Part shown: positions 54,085 through 63,111 of the stretch, piece by piece
Layout: every line of letters begins with the position of its first letter
Position numbering within the stretch: position 1 is the stretch's first letter
Assembly (NCBI GenBank): GCA_937879855.1
Contig: CALFMO010000032.1
Location: 124,001 to 188,000, forward strand
DNA length: 64,000 nt
From: an uncultured Acidobacteriaceae bacterium
GTDB taxonomy: Bacteria; Acidobacteriota; Terriglobia; Terriglobales; Acidobacteriaceae
Direction of reading: 5' to 3'
Notes under the pieces: model-generated
Database searches by the model: none
Told to the model about the DNA's origin: nothing
The model's input: only the letters and a program-made list of their open reading frames with translations
Translations under genes and position numbers: made by a program

Positions 54085-55023
54085 CTAAGGCACGGAATTT
54101 GCAGTCTCGCGGTTACGCTTGCGGAATACTCTACGCTGAATGTCAGGCCAAAACTCATCAAAGAGGCCGCCCAAAGTGCCATATCCCAAAGCAATCGTCG
54201 CCCGGCTCAAGGTCAGCACCGCACCTCGATCATTTTCATAGACAGGGATCGCTGGGGTAGTGGACGTGGCCGGAATTGTGCGAATCAGCGAGTTTCCCGG
54301 ATAGTACAAATTCGAAATCGCCCCGCTGGTGAATGCTCCCAGCACGTTCGAAAAATTGAATTGTCGTCCACCTTTGTCCGTGTGACAGACAAATTCCTGT
54401 TTCAGGCCGTAGACCAATCGATGTCCATAGCCGCCTTCACCCAGCCGAAAGTATCTGGGATCTTCCTTCAACACGACGGGATAAAAATAATTACTCCAGA
54501 AGCCGGAAGAAACTTCATCCGCCAGCGAAGCTCCGAAACGTTTCCCGTAGCCCTGCGCCCCCTGACCATAGGCAGGAAATTCGTTCTGCCCCTGGCTTAA
54601 CGCTGCCTGCACCCCGACGACGCCGATCGTCACCGGATCGAACGCCGACTTAGCGAACAAATGAAATTTCTCGCCTCGCGTCAATGCAGGCGCATCCTGC
54701 CGGCTGGTCACGCCAAACTGTGGCAGCACGCCGAGAGCGCGTTGCGATTGTTCCTTACGCTCGATCTCTTTTTCTTTCTGCGACTTGATTCCCGAACTTT
54801 TGTCTGCTCGCGAAGCAGGCGCCTCTGGCCGTGGACTTGGAGTCGGCTCCGACTTCTGATCCTGGGGCGAACTCTGCTGTCCCGCAGAAAGGCCGCAGCC
54901 CACGCTCAGCACGATAACCGCCAAGAACAGTTGGACCAAGACCTCCAACTGTCTGGGCTTTTTCGCAGATAGAGTGTCTGGATTCAAAACAGTGATTACC
55001 TTACGGATGACGATGGAGCACAT
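54085..55023 (-). CDS. Secreted protein, paralog of the following gene
   Basis: The product has about 312 residues from an ATG at 55023. Other starts exist in the open frame up to 55092. A signal-like segment (VLVQLFLAVIVLSVGCGLSAGQ) precedes a polar linker. The mature part shows RALGVLPQFGVTSR, TRGEKFHLFAKSAFDPVTIG, GYGKRFGASLADEVSSGF, LKEDPRYFRLGEGGYGHRLVYG and LFDEFWPDIQRRVF. It shares this backbone, in the same order, with the 267-residue neighbour, so they are tandem paralogs. No named domain is recognised. Confidence 0.78.
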   Translation of the reverse strand: MCSIVIRKVITVLNPDTLSAKKPRQLEVLVQLFLAVIVLSVGCGLSAGQQSSPQDQKSEPTPSPRPEAPASRADKSSGIKSQKEKEIERKEQSQRALGVLPQFGVTSRQDAPALTRGEKFHLFAKSAFDPVTIGVVGVQAALSQGQNEFPAYGQGAQGYGKRFGASLADEVSSGFWSNYFYPVVLKEDPRYFRLGEGGYGHRLVYGLKQEFVCHTDKGGRQFNFSNVLGAFTSGAISNLYYPGNSLIRTIPATSTTPAIPVYENDRGAVLTLSRATIALGYGTLGGLFDEFWPDIQRRVFRKRNRETANSVP

Positions 55024-55804
55024 GCGTCGCAATGTCAGGCCAGAACTCGCGAAACGTGTTCGTGAGCGCATCCCTCCCCATCGCCCATCCATATTTCACC
55101 GCTAGTGCCCCCGCGGTACGATCCGAGCTGGGGTAATAGGAGAGTGAGATTCCCTGGGCAGCCGCTCGCCCGAAAATTTCGGACGCGTTCAGGGTATTGT
55201 TGCCATTGTAATCGGGGGTAATCAGAATCCGAGTCGCCGCATAAATCGCGCGTTTCAGAAACTTGCCCTCGCCCATGGCATAGTAGCGCTCGTCCTCATG
55301 CAACACGGTGGGAAAGGCAAAAATCACCATGTAATTGCCCACTGTCTTGTCGACAAAACCGTGCCAGTAATATTGTCCGAACCCGGGCATGCCTTCCCCC
55401 AACTTCGGATGTGCGTCTGACCACTCCGCGAAGGCCGAGGTGATGCCCACGAATACAAACGAGGAGTAATCGAAACTGTTCAGCGTGGCGATCTTGAATG
55501 CCTCCTTCGGCGTTGGCGGTGGAGGGGTCGCACCCGCGCTTACCGCGCGGTAGTTGGGCATAATCCCCAAGATTCGTTTGGGTTGTTCCTTCGAAGGCGG
55601 TGCCCCAGCCGTGGCCGGAGCCTGGTCCTTAACCGCCGACGGGGCGGATGGCACCGTCGGATCCGCGGCAGGCGCCTGTGGTTGGCTCTGCGTCGACGAA
55701 TCTCCACTCGATGGCGGGATGCCTTCTTGTGCGACAGCCAATAACGGCAAAAGGCTAGCGAGCACAACACCCGCCGCAAGTCTTGCGGCAAACTTAGTAG
55801 ACAA
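55001..55804 (-). CDS. Secreted protein, paralog of the adjacent gene
   Basis: The protein has 267 residues. A signal peptide (AARLAAGVVLASLLPLLAVAQ) and a Pro/Ala linker are followed by RILGIMPNYRAVSAG, TPKEAFKIATLNSFDYSSFV, GMPGFGQYYWHGFVDKTVGNY, LHEDERYYAMGEGKFLKRAIYA and FREFWPDIATHVLHRHP. The equivalent blocks in the neighbour at 54085 show common origin. The start of that neighbour overlaps this stop by 23 bases. The function is unknown and it is presumably exported to the periplasm or outer membrane. Confidence 0.82.
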   Translation of the reverse strand: MSTKFAARLAAGVVLASLLPLLAVAQEGIPPSSGDSSTQSQPQAPAADPTVPSAPSAVKDQAPATAGAPPSKEQPKRILGIMPNYRAVSAGATPPPPTPKEAFKIATLNSFDYSSFVFVGITSAFAEWSDAHPKLGEGMPGFGQYYWHGFVDKTVGNYMVIFAFPTVLHEDERYYAMGEGKFLKRAIYAATRILITPDYNGNNTLNASEIFGRAAAQGISLSYYPSSDRTAGALAVKYGWAMGRDALTNTFREFWPDIATHVLHRHP

Positions 55805-56035
55805 GAATTTTCCTCGACATAGAATCAGTCCCCCGCTGCTTTGAACGATAGATGCGCCGTTTGGAACTGGAGATTTCTTTTATTCTATCAATCCTGCGAC
55901 ATCCTTCTTCTTCGAACTATTAACGATTTACATTCGTTTACAACACTTTCGGCCGTGTCCTGAAGGCACAGACTCCCGAAAAGAAAAGAGCGACCGAAAT
56001 TTCCAGCCGCCCTCTCATCTTGACTATGCCTCACC

Positions 56036-58771
56036 TTAGAAGTGGAACCCCAGTTCCGCCGTTAGCGTTCTGGGTGTGACGTAGTGCGTTCCGCTAAATG
56101 TGGAGAGGAAGTTGTAGAGTGCGTACTTGTTGGTCACATTGATGGCCGTGAGGCGCACGCTGACTTTATATTTGTCGCCCTTAAAAATGTTGTCGTGCCC
56201 GATCGCGACGTCAAACAAACTTCGCGCCGCAATTCGCGCAGGATTCTTATCATCGTTCTCCGTGTTCGGAGCCGGTACCTGCAACAGACTGGATCCGAAT
56301 TGCGATACCGGACACGGATTGGGCAGCGGCCGTGTCGGAGTCGCGCGTGCGGCGCCACAAAAAAGTCCCGCTTCGAATTCCTGGTCGGCCGTTAACGGAA
56401 CCCCGAACGAATCCGTCATCGCGATCGCTCGAGCGCCGCTGGAATCGGTCGTGGTCTGCGCGCAATTCCCACCGTAGCAGGGAGTCTGCCCGGCCACCTG
56501 CCCACTGTCATACCGCCAGTTGAATCCGAACCACGGGCCCGCGTTCCAGGGTTGATATTGCAGATGCGTGGTCGAATTGAACTTCTCATCGTGGTCAATC
56601 CGGAATGGAGTCGAACCAGAAGCCAGCACGGTGGACGGTACCGCTCCCGCTCCCCCAATCTGCGGCGTGAAGAACCGCGCCGCCACGCTGGAGAAGACTG
56701 CCAGCGCTGAGAACCCGTGCAAGTTCGGAACGCTCACGCGCCCCGCATATCCCGGAATCTTCGACCGCTCCCATTCCACCGGAAATGTAATCGGTGTATT
56801 GCCCAGAATGCTGAAGTCATAACCATTATGGGTGTACTTCCAAATGTATTCGCCGGAGAATACGAGATAGCGCCCAAATGCCTGCTGGATTCCCGCATGA
56901 AACTCGTTGCGCCAGCCCGGAGCCAGCGGAGTTGGCTGTCCCGCTTCAAAGCATCCCAATAGCGGATTCAGCACTGTGTTATTGCACCCGGTGCTGGAAA
57001 GAATCAGGTTCTCATTAAACGGAGTTTCCAACACGCGCGCATACGAAACCCGCAGCACGGTTTTGGTCTTCTTTATGTTGTAGGCGACCCCAAGACGTGG
57101 CTCGGCCTCCCGATGGGTAGAAAGGCCATTGTAAAAGTCCCCGCGTAGCCCGAGGTTGAAGGCCCAGCTTCCCTTGGTGATGTTGTCCTCGAGATAGAGG
57201 GCAAACTCCTTCACGTCTGTGTGGCCGTTGAAATTATAGAGATCGCCTCCACCGGGTTGGGTCAAATCGTAGGGGAACAAATCCGTACATGGCGAATCGA
57301 TCGCCTGGTGCGTGACGCTGTTGTAGCAGGGATTGCCATTTGTGTCCGTCAGCGACGGTAGAAGCGTCGGGTCGACGACGCCCAGTCGGTCGTTTTCGTT
57401 GAGAAAAGTTTGCTGATAAACCGCTCCCGCCTTCAGATTGTGAATCCCTTTAACGTACGACAACTGCGAACGCAGGCCGGCGTTGGTTAGTGTCCGATCC
57501 TGTCCCACCGTTTCCCGCTGCAGGTTTGTCGGGCCGAGATCAGCGAACGGGTTGCCGCTCGGATAGTAATTAAAGTGGTCGCGCCGGACGAAAGCGCCCA
57601 GCGTGAACACCGAGTTTGAATTGATGAGCCGTGTCCAAGACGGCGCAATGTTGAAAGTCTGAATCTGCGAGCGCTGGTCGGACGGGCCTACGACGTTCCC
57701 GTTGGGATCAAGCCCGCCATTATTGACTACAACCCCGTTCCAGGGAGTGGCATTTTGCGCGTCGAAAGTGTTCGGTGTCTGGAACCACGAACGTGTGTAC
57801 TCGAAGTTAACGTGCAGTGAGTCCGCCGCGGAAAGCTGATAGTCCACGCGATCAAACAGATTTTCCTCGTTCCCCTTGTCATGCATCACAACAAACTCAG
57901 GAGGATCGAGAAATCGTCCGCTATTTAGACCACTCGCCGAAATGAAATTTCCCCAGCTCTTGCCCCCATAGGCCATGTTGAACGCAACGTTCGAGGTTCC
58001 AAAGGAACCATAGGAAGCCGTCAGGCTCCCGTGCGGCGTCGTGACACCCTGTCCCGACTGCGTCGTGACATTAATGACGACGCTAGTCTTGTCCCCGTAT
58101 TCCGCGGGCGGCGCTCCTGAGATTACTTCCATCGACTGAATCGCATCCATGGGAATCTGGTTGGAGAAGACTTTGCTCTGCTGATCGGTGATCGGCTGCC
58201 CATCCACGGAAAAAGAATTTTCAGCGTGATCGCCCAAACCTTGAAAGAGCCCATTGGAGTCGGCCGAAATGCCTGGGGTAGCCAACGTAACCAGCGAACT
58301 TACCGACGACGATTGGCTTTCCAGCGGCAGCTTATTGAATAGATTCCTGTCCACGTCGGTGTGGAACGTCGGATCGTTCTCGATCAGATCTCCGGCTTCC
58401 GCTGCCACCGTGACCTGTTCCGTGGAAGTCGCCACTTGCAGTTTGACGGCAACATTGAGCGGAACCGAGGAGCGTGGTTCCACGTCTTGCGCTTGGGCCG
58501 CAAATCCCGGCGCCGTGACCGTAAGGTGATATGGGTTGAAAGGAATGTTCGTGAACTCGAATTTCCCGGAGTTGTCCGTGGTAGTCGACCGGTCAAACCC
58601 GCTTACTGGATTGCGAACTTCTACAGTCGCGTTTGGCACCACCGCGCCGGTCGAATCAACCACCGTGCCACTGATCGAACCAGAGTTTCCCGTAGACTGT
58701 GCCCAGCCGGCGGCGGCCATGAAAGTGGCGGCGAAAATGGCGATCAAACGCCATTTGTAAAGAGTAGGCAT
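56036..58771 (-). CDS. TonB-dependent receptor with CarboxypepD_reg N-terminal domain
   Basis: The product has 911 residues from an ATG after CAGGAGGATG (58771). A signal peptide (WRLIAIFAATFMAAAGWAQ) leads to a carboxypeptidase regulatory-like domain (SGSISGTVVDSTGAVVPNATVEVRNP ... GKFEFTNIPFNPYHLTV). A plug follows (ENSFSVDGQPITDQQS, ISGAPPAEYGDKTSVVINVTTQSG) and then the barrel (FGTFFxxx-type strands, VNFEYTRSW, FNLGLRGDFYNGLS), ending in LTAELGFHF with terminal Phe. This is the Oar-like receptor type abundant in Acidobacteriota. The ligand is unknown. It sits 71 bases after a small Cys/His-rich gene. Confidence 0.9.
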   Translation of the reverse strand: MPTLYKWRLIAIFAATFMAAAGWAQSTGNSGSISGTVVDSTGAVVPNATVEVRNPVSGFDRSTTTDNSGKFEFTNIPFNPYHLTVTAPGFAAQAQDVEPRSSVPLNVAVKLQVATSTEQVTVAAEAGDLIENDPTFHTDVDRNLFNKLPLESQSSSVSSLVTLATPGISADSNGLFQGLGDHAENSFSVDGQPITDQQSKVFSNQIPMDAIQSMEVISGAPPAEYGDKTSVVINVTTQSGQGVTTPHGSLTASYGSFGTSNVAFNMAYGGKSWGNFISASGLNSGRFLDPPEFVVMHDKGNEENLFDRVDYQLSAADSLHVNFEYTRSWFQTPNTFDAQNATPWNGVVVNNGGLDPNGNVVGPSDQRSQIQTFNIAPSWTRLINSNSVFTLGAFVRRDHFNYYPSGNPFADLGPTNLQRETVGQDRTLTNAGLRSQLSYVKGIHNLKAGAVYQQTFLNENDRLGVVDPTLLPSLTDTNGNPCYNSVTHQAIDSPCTDLFPYDLTQPGGGDLYNFNGHTDVKEFALYLEDNITKGSWAFNLGLRGDFYNGLSTHREAEPRLGVAYNIKKTKTVLRVSYARVLETPFNENLILSSTGCNNTVLNPLLGCFEAGQPTPLAPGWRNEFHAGIQQAFGRYLVFSGEYIWKYTHNGYDFSILGNTPITFPVEWERSKIPGYAGRVSVPNLHGFSALAVFSSVAARFFTPQIGGAGAVPSTVLASGSTPFRIDHDEKFNSTTHLQYQPWNAGPWFGFNWRYDSGQVAGQTPCYGGNCAQTTTDSSGARAIAMTDSFGVPLTADQEFEAGLFCGAARATPTRPLPNPCPVSQFGSSLLQVPAPNTENDDKNPARIAARSLFDVAIGHDNIFKGDKYKVSVRLTAINVTNKYALYNFLSTFSGTHYVTPRTLTAELGFHF

Positions 58772-58842
58772 TGCATCCTCCTGAGGATGAAGAGAGTAGG
58801 GAATCGCCGGCACGAGTGCCGGAGGTCGAATCGGGTGAGTCC

Positions 58843-59112
58843 CTACAGGACAGGAGGGCCGCGAATGCCCAGGTCAGAAAAATCGAACCGGGTCTTCGCG
58901 TTGACGTCTTCTTCTCGTAGCAAACCGATCGCGGCAAATTCCGGAGCGGTCGGGCTGGAACCTAAGGTGGGGCTGGCGCTGTGCGCTACTACGCAAACCG
59001 AGCATGAAGCCGAGTCTCTCTGGGTTGGGTGATGATGGGTAGACTCCGCCGCCGCCGTCCACAACATCAGGGACAGGCACAGCCATGTCGACCATCGTAT
59101 CCACAACCGCAT
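58843..59112 (-). CDS. Small exported Cys/His-rich protein, DUF2946-like
   Basis: The product has 89 residues. The N-terminal segment RLWIRWSTWLCLSLMLWTAAA is a signal or anchor. The mature part has THHHPTQRDSASCSVCVVAHS, with C-x2-C and A-H as in DUF2946/copper-related small proteins, and a C-terminal FDFSDLGIRGPPVL. It precedes the TonB-dependent receptor on the same strand and is likely co-transcribed. The pairing suggests uptake or handling of a metal, most simply copper, but this is inference. Confidence 0.7.
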   Translation of the reverse strand: MRLWIRWSTWLCLSLMLWTAAAESTHHHPTQRDSASCSVCVVAHSASPTLGSSPTAPEFAAIGLLREEDVNAKTRFDFSDLGIRGPPVL

Positions 59113-59280
59113 TACTTACCGGACCACGCTTTCCTGCTTTGGGATTAGACTCTTCGAAGCTTATAAGGGTTATCCACCCCAAGGCAATCTCGGGCAAGTT
59201 ACTATAGAGACAAGCGCTTCGTAAGACCTTGGAGTCGCGCGGCACTAAAAAAGATTCGAGAAATCCACCGGCGCAGCCGC

Positions 59281-59364
59281 GGAGCGGCGAAAGAATGCAG
59301 CCCACAGCGCAAGCTGTGGGGTAGCCCCCGGAAGAGATCAAAAAGCCCCGGAGGGGCGAAAGAA
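59281..59364. repeat. Intergenic repeat with GGAGSGGCGAAAGAA pair
   Basis: GGAGCGGCGAAAGAA (59281-59295) recurs as GGAGGGGCGAAAGAA (59350-59364). Between them CCCACAGC-GCAA-GCTGTGGG is an 8-base stem with a GNRA loop (59301-59320). The stretch lies in the divergent gap before 59408 and has no gene. Confidence 0.5.
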
Positions 59365-59407
59365 CCGAACCACTCAAAACGCACTAATATCCAAACGCGA
59401 GGAAATC

Positions 59408-59659
59408 ATGGCAGAACCAACCTACGAAGAACTGAAAGCCAAACTCTCCCAACTCGAAAAAGAAGTCGAAACCAAAAAGCGTTCCGGCGACCTGATCTTC
59501 AAAGTCGGCGAAAAAGGCGGTGTCAGCGTCTACGGCCTCGGACGTTTCCCAGTCACCCTCTACTACGAACAATGGAACCGCCTGCTGGGCGCTGCCAACG
59601 AGATCAAGTCCTTCATGGAAGAAAACAAGTCCAAGCTAAAACTCAAAGACCAGTCGTAA
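59408..59659 (+). CDS. Conserved small protein, 83 residues, unknown function
   Basis: GAGGAAATC precedes the ATG. The sequence AEPTYEELKAKLSQLEKEVETKKRSGDLIFKVGEKGGVSVYGLGRFPVTLYYEQWNRLLGAANEIKSFMEENKSKL is a leucine-zipper-like helix (residues 5-30), a beta segment (KVGEKGGVSVYGLGRFPVTLY), and a second helix. Close look-alikes are frequent in soil and plant-associated bacteria but I know no function. It is monocistronic with a terminator after it. Confidence 0.78.
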   Translation: MAEPTYEELKAKLSQLEKEVETKKRSGDLIFKVGEKGGVSVYGLGRFPVTLYYEQWNRLLGAANEIKSFMEENKSKLKLKDQS

Positions 59660-59678
59660 TTAAAAAGAAAACCGGGTG

Positions 59679-59725
59679 CCCCACCCTTGTCCCGCCGTTT
59701 TGTGGCAGGACAGGGTGGGGATTTT
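59679..59725 (+). terminator. Rho-independent terminator after the 83-residue gene
   Basis: CCCCACCCTTGTCC (59679 on) pairs with GGACAGGGTGGGG (59708-59720) with one bulged T. The stem is followed by ATTTT. It is 20 bases after the stop at 59659. Confidence 0.7.
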
Positions 59726-59799
59726 GACGTTTCGTTTTTCTTCACGAACATCTCACCGAATCATTTCCTGCTGAGGACGCCACGTTCTGCAAAACCTTC

Positions 59800-59833
59800 T
59801 TGACAAATATATATACTAACTAATATATATACT
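59800..59833 (+). promoter_or_regulatory. PadR promoter with embedded palindrome
   Basis: TTGACA (59800-59805) is a perfect -35. TATATA (59824-59829) lies 18 bases on as the -10. A near-perfect palindrome TATATATA-CTAACTAA-TATATATA (59808-59831) fills the spacer and -10. PadR-family repressors bind such AT-rich inverted repeats. The ATG at 59838 follows within a few bases of the expected start, so the mRNA may be almost leaderless. Confidence 0.65.
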
Positions 59834-59837
59834 CTCC

Positions 59838-60191
59838 ATGACCAAGGTGGACCCGAACTCCTTCCTCCCCCTCAAGACCCAGTGGTTCCATATCATGCTC
59901 TCCCTCGCCGGCGGGGAGCAGCACGGCTACGGAATCATGCAGGAAGTCCTGAACCGCACCACCGGAAAAGTGCGCCTGTGGCCCGCCACGCTCTATGGAT
60001 CGATCAAGCGCCTGATCGAAGCCGAACTCATCGCCGAATCCGACGACCGCCCCGCTCCCGAGCATGACGACGCCCGCCGCCGCTATTACCGCCTCACACC
60101 GCTCGGCCGCCGTGTGCTTGACGCGGAGTGCGAGCGCCTCCAGGAATTGGTTCGCGCCATTCAAATGAAGCGAAGGATGGTAACGGAATGA
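59838..60191 (+). CDS. PadR-family transcriptional regulator
   Basis: The protein has 117 residues with the winged-helix fold: TQWFHIMLSLAGGEQHGYGIMQEVLNRTTGKVRLWPATLYGSIKRLIEAELIAE, RRRYYRLTPLGRRVLDAE and a C-terminal dimerisation helix. An AT-rich palindrome covers its own promoter, which points to autorepression. Its stop overlaps the ATG of the duplicated permease (ATGA). PadR plus permease is a recurrent cassette in Acidobacteriota, so the regulator probably controls export or efflux by the permease. The inducer is unknown. Confidence 0.92.
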   Translation: MTKVDPNSFLPLKTQWFHIMLSLAGGEQHGYGIMQEVLNRTTGKVRLWPATLYGSIKRLIEAELIAESDDRPAPEHDDARRRYYRLTPLGRRVLDAECERLQELVRAIQMKRRMVTE

Positions 60192-62890
60192 ATCTCGCAT
60201 TGCGCATCTACTGCCGCTTGGCCCAGGCCTTTCCTCACGAATTTAGACTGGCCTATGGCGACGAAGTCATGCAGCTGGGCGAAGACGTCGTCGAAGACAT
60301 CGCCAAAAGACACGGTGTATTTGGACTGATCCGCCTGATCGCGGACATCGCGATTCGCCTGCCCATCGAATATCTCACCGAGATGCGCCACGATATGCGC
60401 TACGCAACGCGAGCGCTCATGAAGTCACCGGGATTCGCCCTGGTCGGAATCATCTCGATGGGCCTTGGAATTGGCCTGACCACCAATGTGTACAGCTCAA
60501 GGTGGGCGTTGCTGACGCGCGAGCTGCCGTCAGCGACCAACGCCAAGCGCCTGGTGATGCCCGACAAACCGGTTTCGTATTACTACATCGAGCAATATCG
60601 CGAGCAAAAGAATCTGCTGACCGGCGTGGCCGCGCTTCAGAACGGTGTCCCATTCAACGTCAGCCTGCAGGCACGCACAGACGCGAACCCACAGCGCATC
60701 TTCGGACAACTTGTATCCCCGAATTACTTCTCCGTGCTCGGCATAGCACCCCAGCGTGGACGACTGCTTAGTCCCGACACGGACAAGCCCGGCGACGCGC
60801 CTGTGGTCGTGATTAGCGACCGTTTCTGGCGCACTCGCCTAAACTCTTCGCCCGACGTGGTGGGCCAAACCTTGCGCCTGAACCACCAAACAGCAACCAT
60901 CGTAGGAATCACGCCCGAGAATTTCGATGGCGCTCTTTCCTTGTATCCGTCCGAGCTTTTCGTTCCCACCACCGTGCCGGCCACGCTGGCGCCGGAACTG
61001 GCCAACGATGTACTGCACCAACGCAACGCCAGGGAATTTCTGGCAATGATGTGCCTCGCCCCCGGCGTCACCATCGATCCCGCCGAGGCCGCGCTCGATG
61101 TAATCACGCGCCACTTGGACGAACAGGATCCGTCCGCCCCACCGCAGGCCGACAAGGCCAAACGCGTTGTCCTGCTTCCGGCCGGAACTCGGACTCCGAT
61201 CCCCCGAAATCTGAAGCTCGTAGTCGCCGCATTCTTTGCCGTAATGATGGGCCTGATTATGACCATCGCTTGTATGAACCTGGCGACCATGCTGCTCGCC
61301 CGCGGCGTCAATCGCCGCAAGGAGTTGGCGATTCGCCTGGGAATCGGTGCCAGCCGCTTCCGCTTGATCCGTCAGATGATCAGCGAAGGCATTGTGCTCT
61401 CGCTGCTGGGCGGCGTCGCAGGATTCGCGCTCGCCTACGGCCTCTCGATCCTGAACGCGCAACTGCCGCAACCCGCTGCTGCGCCCCTCGCGCCCGACGT
61501 TACACTGGATTGGCGCGCCGCCGTCTTCGCATTCGCCGTCGCTATCCTGTGCGGCACTGTATTCAGCCTTGCGCCCGCCTTTCAATCCACCAAAACCGAT
61601 ATAGCAAGCGCCCTCAAGGAAGGCTCGGCTCTTCAGTTGCCAGGTTATCGCCGTTTCAGCCTGCGCAATCTGGCCGTGGTAGCGCAGGTTACAGGGTCGC
61701 TCATGCTGCTGTTGATCACTGGTTTTCTGGTGGTGGGCCTGAGCCGCGCCAACAACATCGAAACCAAGTTCGATCCCAGGACGATGGTCCTCGTATCCCT
61801 CGATCCCGTGCGTGACGGCTACACTCCCGAAAAGGCGGAGGCTCTCTTCGAGAAACTTCCCGAACGCCTGCGCGCTTCTGGCATCGTGCGCGGCTTTGCC
61901 CTGGCGGCCCAGCCGCCATTCGCCGTCAAAGACGATGATGAAACCATTCCCTTGACTGCGGAAGACTCGCACGACGCATCAAGAGTGCAGATAACGGCAT
62001 TAGAAGAACCCGTAGGCGCCGGCTATTTTGCGTTGTTGAGCGAGCCCATGCTCGCCGGCAGGGACTTCGAGGACTTCGATCAACGGAACCTCGACCAATT
62101 AAATCCGGATCAACCGGGCCAGACCGCCGCTTCGAAGACCGTGCCTGCGATACTGAACGAAAGCGCGGCTCGCGGCTTTTTTAAAAATACGAATGCAATT
62201 GGCCAGCATTTCAGGGACTCCAAACGATCCTACAAAGTAGTCGGCGTGGTGCGGGATATTAAGGACGGAAGCGGCGCCCGGCTACCGATCGTCTACATGC
62301 CGCTTTCGCGTCATGATTTCGCGCATCCGCCAGCCGGGGGCATCACCGTGATTGCTCGTTCGGATGCAGGACAGGACGCGCTGAGCGGCATTCGCAACGT
62401 GATTGCTTCTATCGATCCCAATCTTAGCCTCTTCGATGTGCAAACCCTCAGCGAATACCTGCAGTTCAGCCGTTACCTCATGTGGTCGGCTCTGCGCACC
62501 TACGGAGGCATCGGCTTGTTCGGCCTCATACTCTCCGCAATCGGGCTCGCGGGTGTCACGGGCTATGCGGTGGCGCAACGCCGCCGCGAGATTGGAATTC
62601 GCATGGCACTCGGCGCGCGCAAGGGACAGGTGCTGTGCCTCGTGCTGCGGGAAGGAACGGCTCTCATCGCGCTGGGTACGATCCTGGGATTTCTCGGCTC
62701 GTTTGCGCTCTCAAGAATGCTTTCTTCCGTGAGCAGCCAATTTGCCGACACCTTCCAAATCGGCACCAACGATCCCCGCCTGCTCTTCGGTGCGCCGCTG
62801 CTGCTGGCGACGTTGGCCCTGCTAGCTTGTTACGTCCCAGCCCGCACCGCCGCCAAAATCGATCCGCTAAAGGCATTGCGCGAGGGATAA
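60188..62890 (+). CDS. ADOP-type duplicated MacB/FtsX-like permease
   Basis: The product has about 900 residues from the ATG at 60188. The N-terminal ~70 residues are the soluble extension of Acidobacterial duplicated orphan permeases (LAQAFPHEFRLAYGDEV). The first permease copy has FALVGIISMGLGIGLTTNVY and its MacB periplasmic domain (VSPNYFSVLGIAPQRGRLLS). FtsX helices follow (VVAAFFAVMMGLIMTIACMNLATMLLARG). A second copy runs from ~residue 490 (FSLRNLAVVAQVTGSLMLLLITGF) and ends with GLFGLILSAIGLAGVTGYAVAQRRREIGIRMALGARKGQVL. No ATPase gene is adjacent. It is translationally coupled to PadR. Confidence 0.92.
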   Translation: MNLALRIYCRLAQAFPHEFRLAYGDEVMQLGEDVVEDIAKRHGVFGLIRLIADIAIRLPIEYLTEMRHDMRYATRALMKSPGFALVGIISMGLGIGLTTNVYSSRWALLTRELPSATNAKRLVMPDKPVSYYYIEQYREQKNLLTGVAALQNGVPFNVSLQARTDANPQRIFGQLVSPNYFSVLGIAPQRGRLLSPDTDKPGDAPVVVISDRFWRTRLNSSPDVVGQTLRLNHQTATIVGITPENFDGALSLYPSELFVPTTVPATLAPELANDVLHQRNAREFLAMMCLAPGVTIDPAEAALDVITRHLDEQDPSAPPQADKAKRVVLLPAGTRTPIPRNLKLVVAAFFAVMMGLIMTIACMNLATMLLARGVNRRKELAIRLGIGASRFRLIRQMISEGIVLSLLGGVAGFALAYGLSILNAQLPQPAAAPLAPDVTLDWRAAVFAFAVAILCGTVFSLAPAFQSTKTDIASALKEGSALQLPGYRRFSLRNLAVVAQVTGSLMLLLITGFLVVGLSRANNIETKFDPRTMVLVSLDPVRDGYTPEKAEALFEKLPERLRASGIVRGFALAAQPPFAVKDDDETIPLTAEDSHDASRVQITALEEPVGAGYFALLSEPMLAGRDFEDFDQRNLDQLNPDQPGQTAASKTVPAILNESAARGFFKNTNAIGQHFRDSKRSYKVVGVVRDIKDGSGARLPIVYMPLSRHDFAHPPAGGITVIARSDAGQDALSGIRNVIASIDPNLSLFDVQTLSEYLQFSRYLMWSALRTYGGIGLFGLILSAIGLAGVTGYAVAQRRREIGIRMALGARKGQVLCLVLREGTALIALGTILGFLGSFALSRMLSSVSSQFADTFQIGTNDPRLLFGAPLLLATLALLACYVPARTAAKIDPLKALREG

Positions 62891-63111
62891 ATTGAAGCCA
62901 GAGGTTGAGTCCCCTGGTTCCGATGCAGAGGTCATAGCGGAATGATTTCAACGATAGCTCGCGTCCGCTTCGAAAAATCTCGTCGGTATCCTGGACAATC
63001 GCAGGAGCCCGCGGTAGAACGACTCGGAATCACTGCCATCCAGCCTTACACCACGCCATCGAGCTGATAAACCGTCTGTCCTCAGCCTATTCTCAAGCAT
63101 CGAATTGCGAG

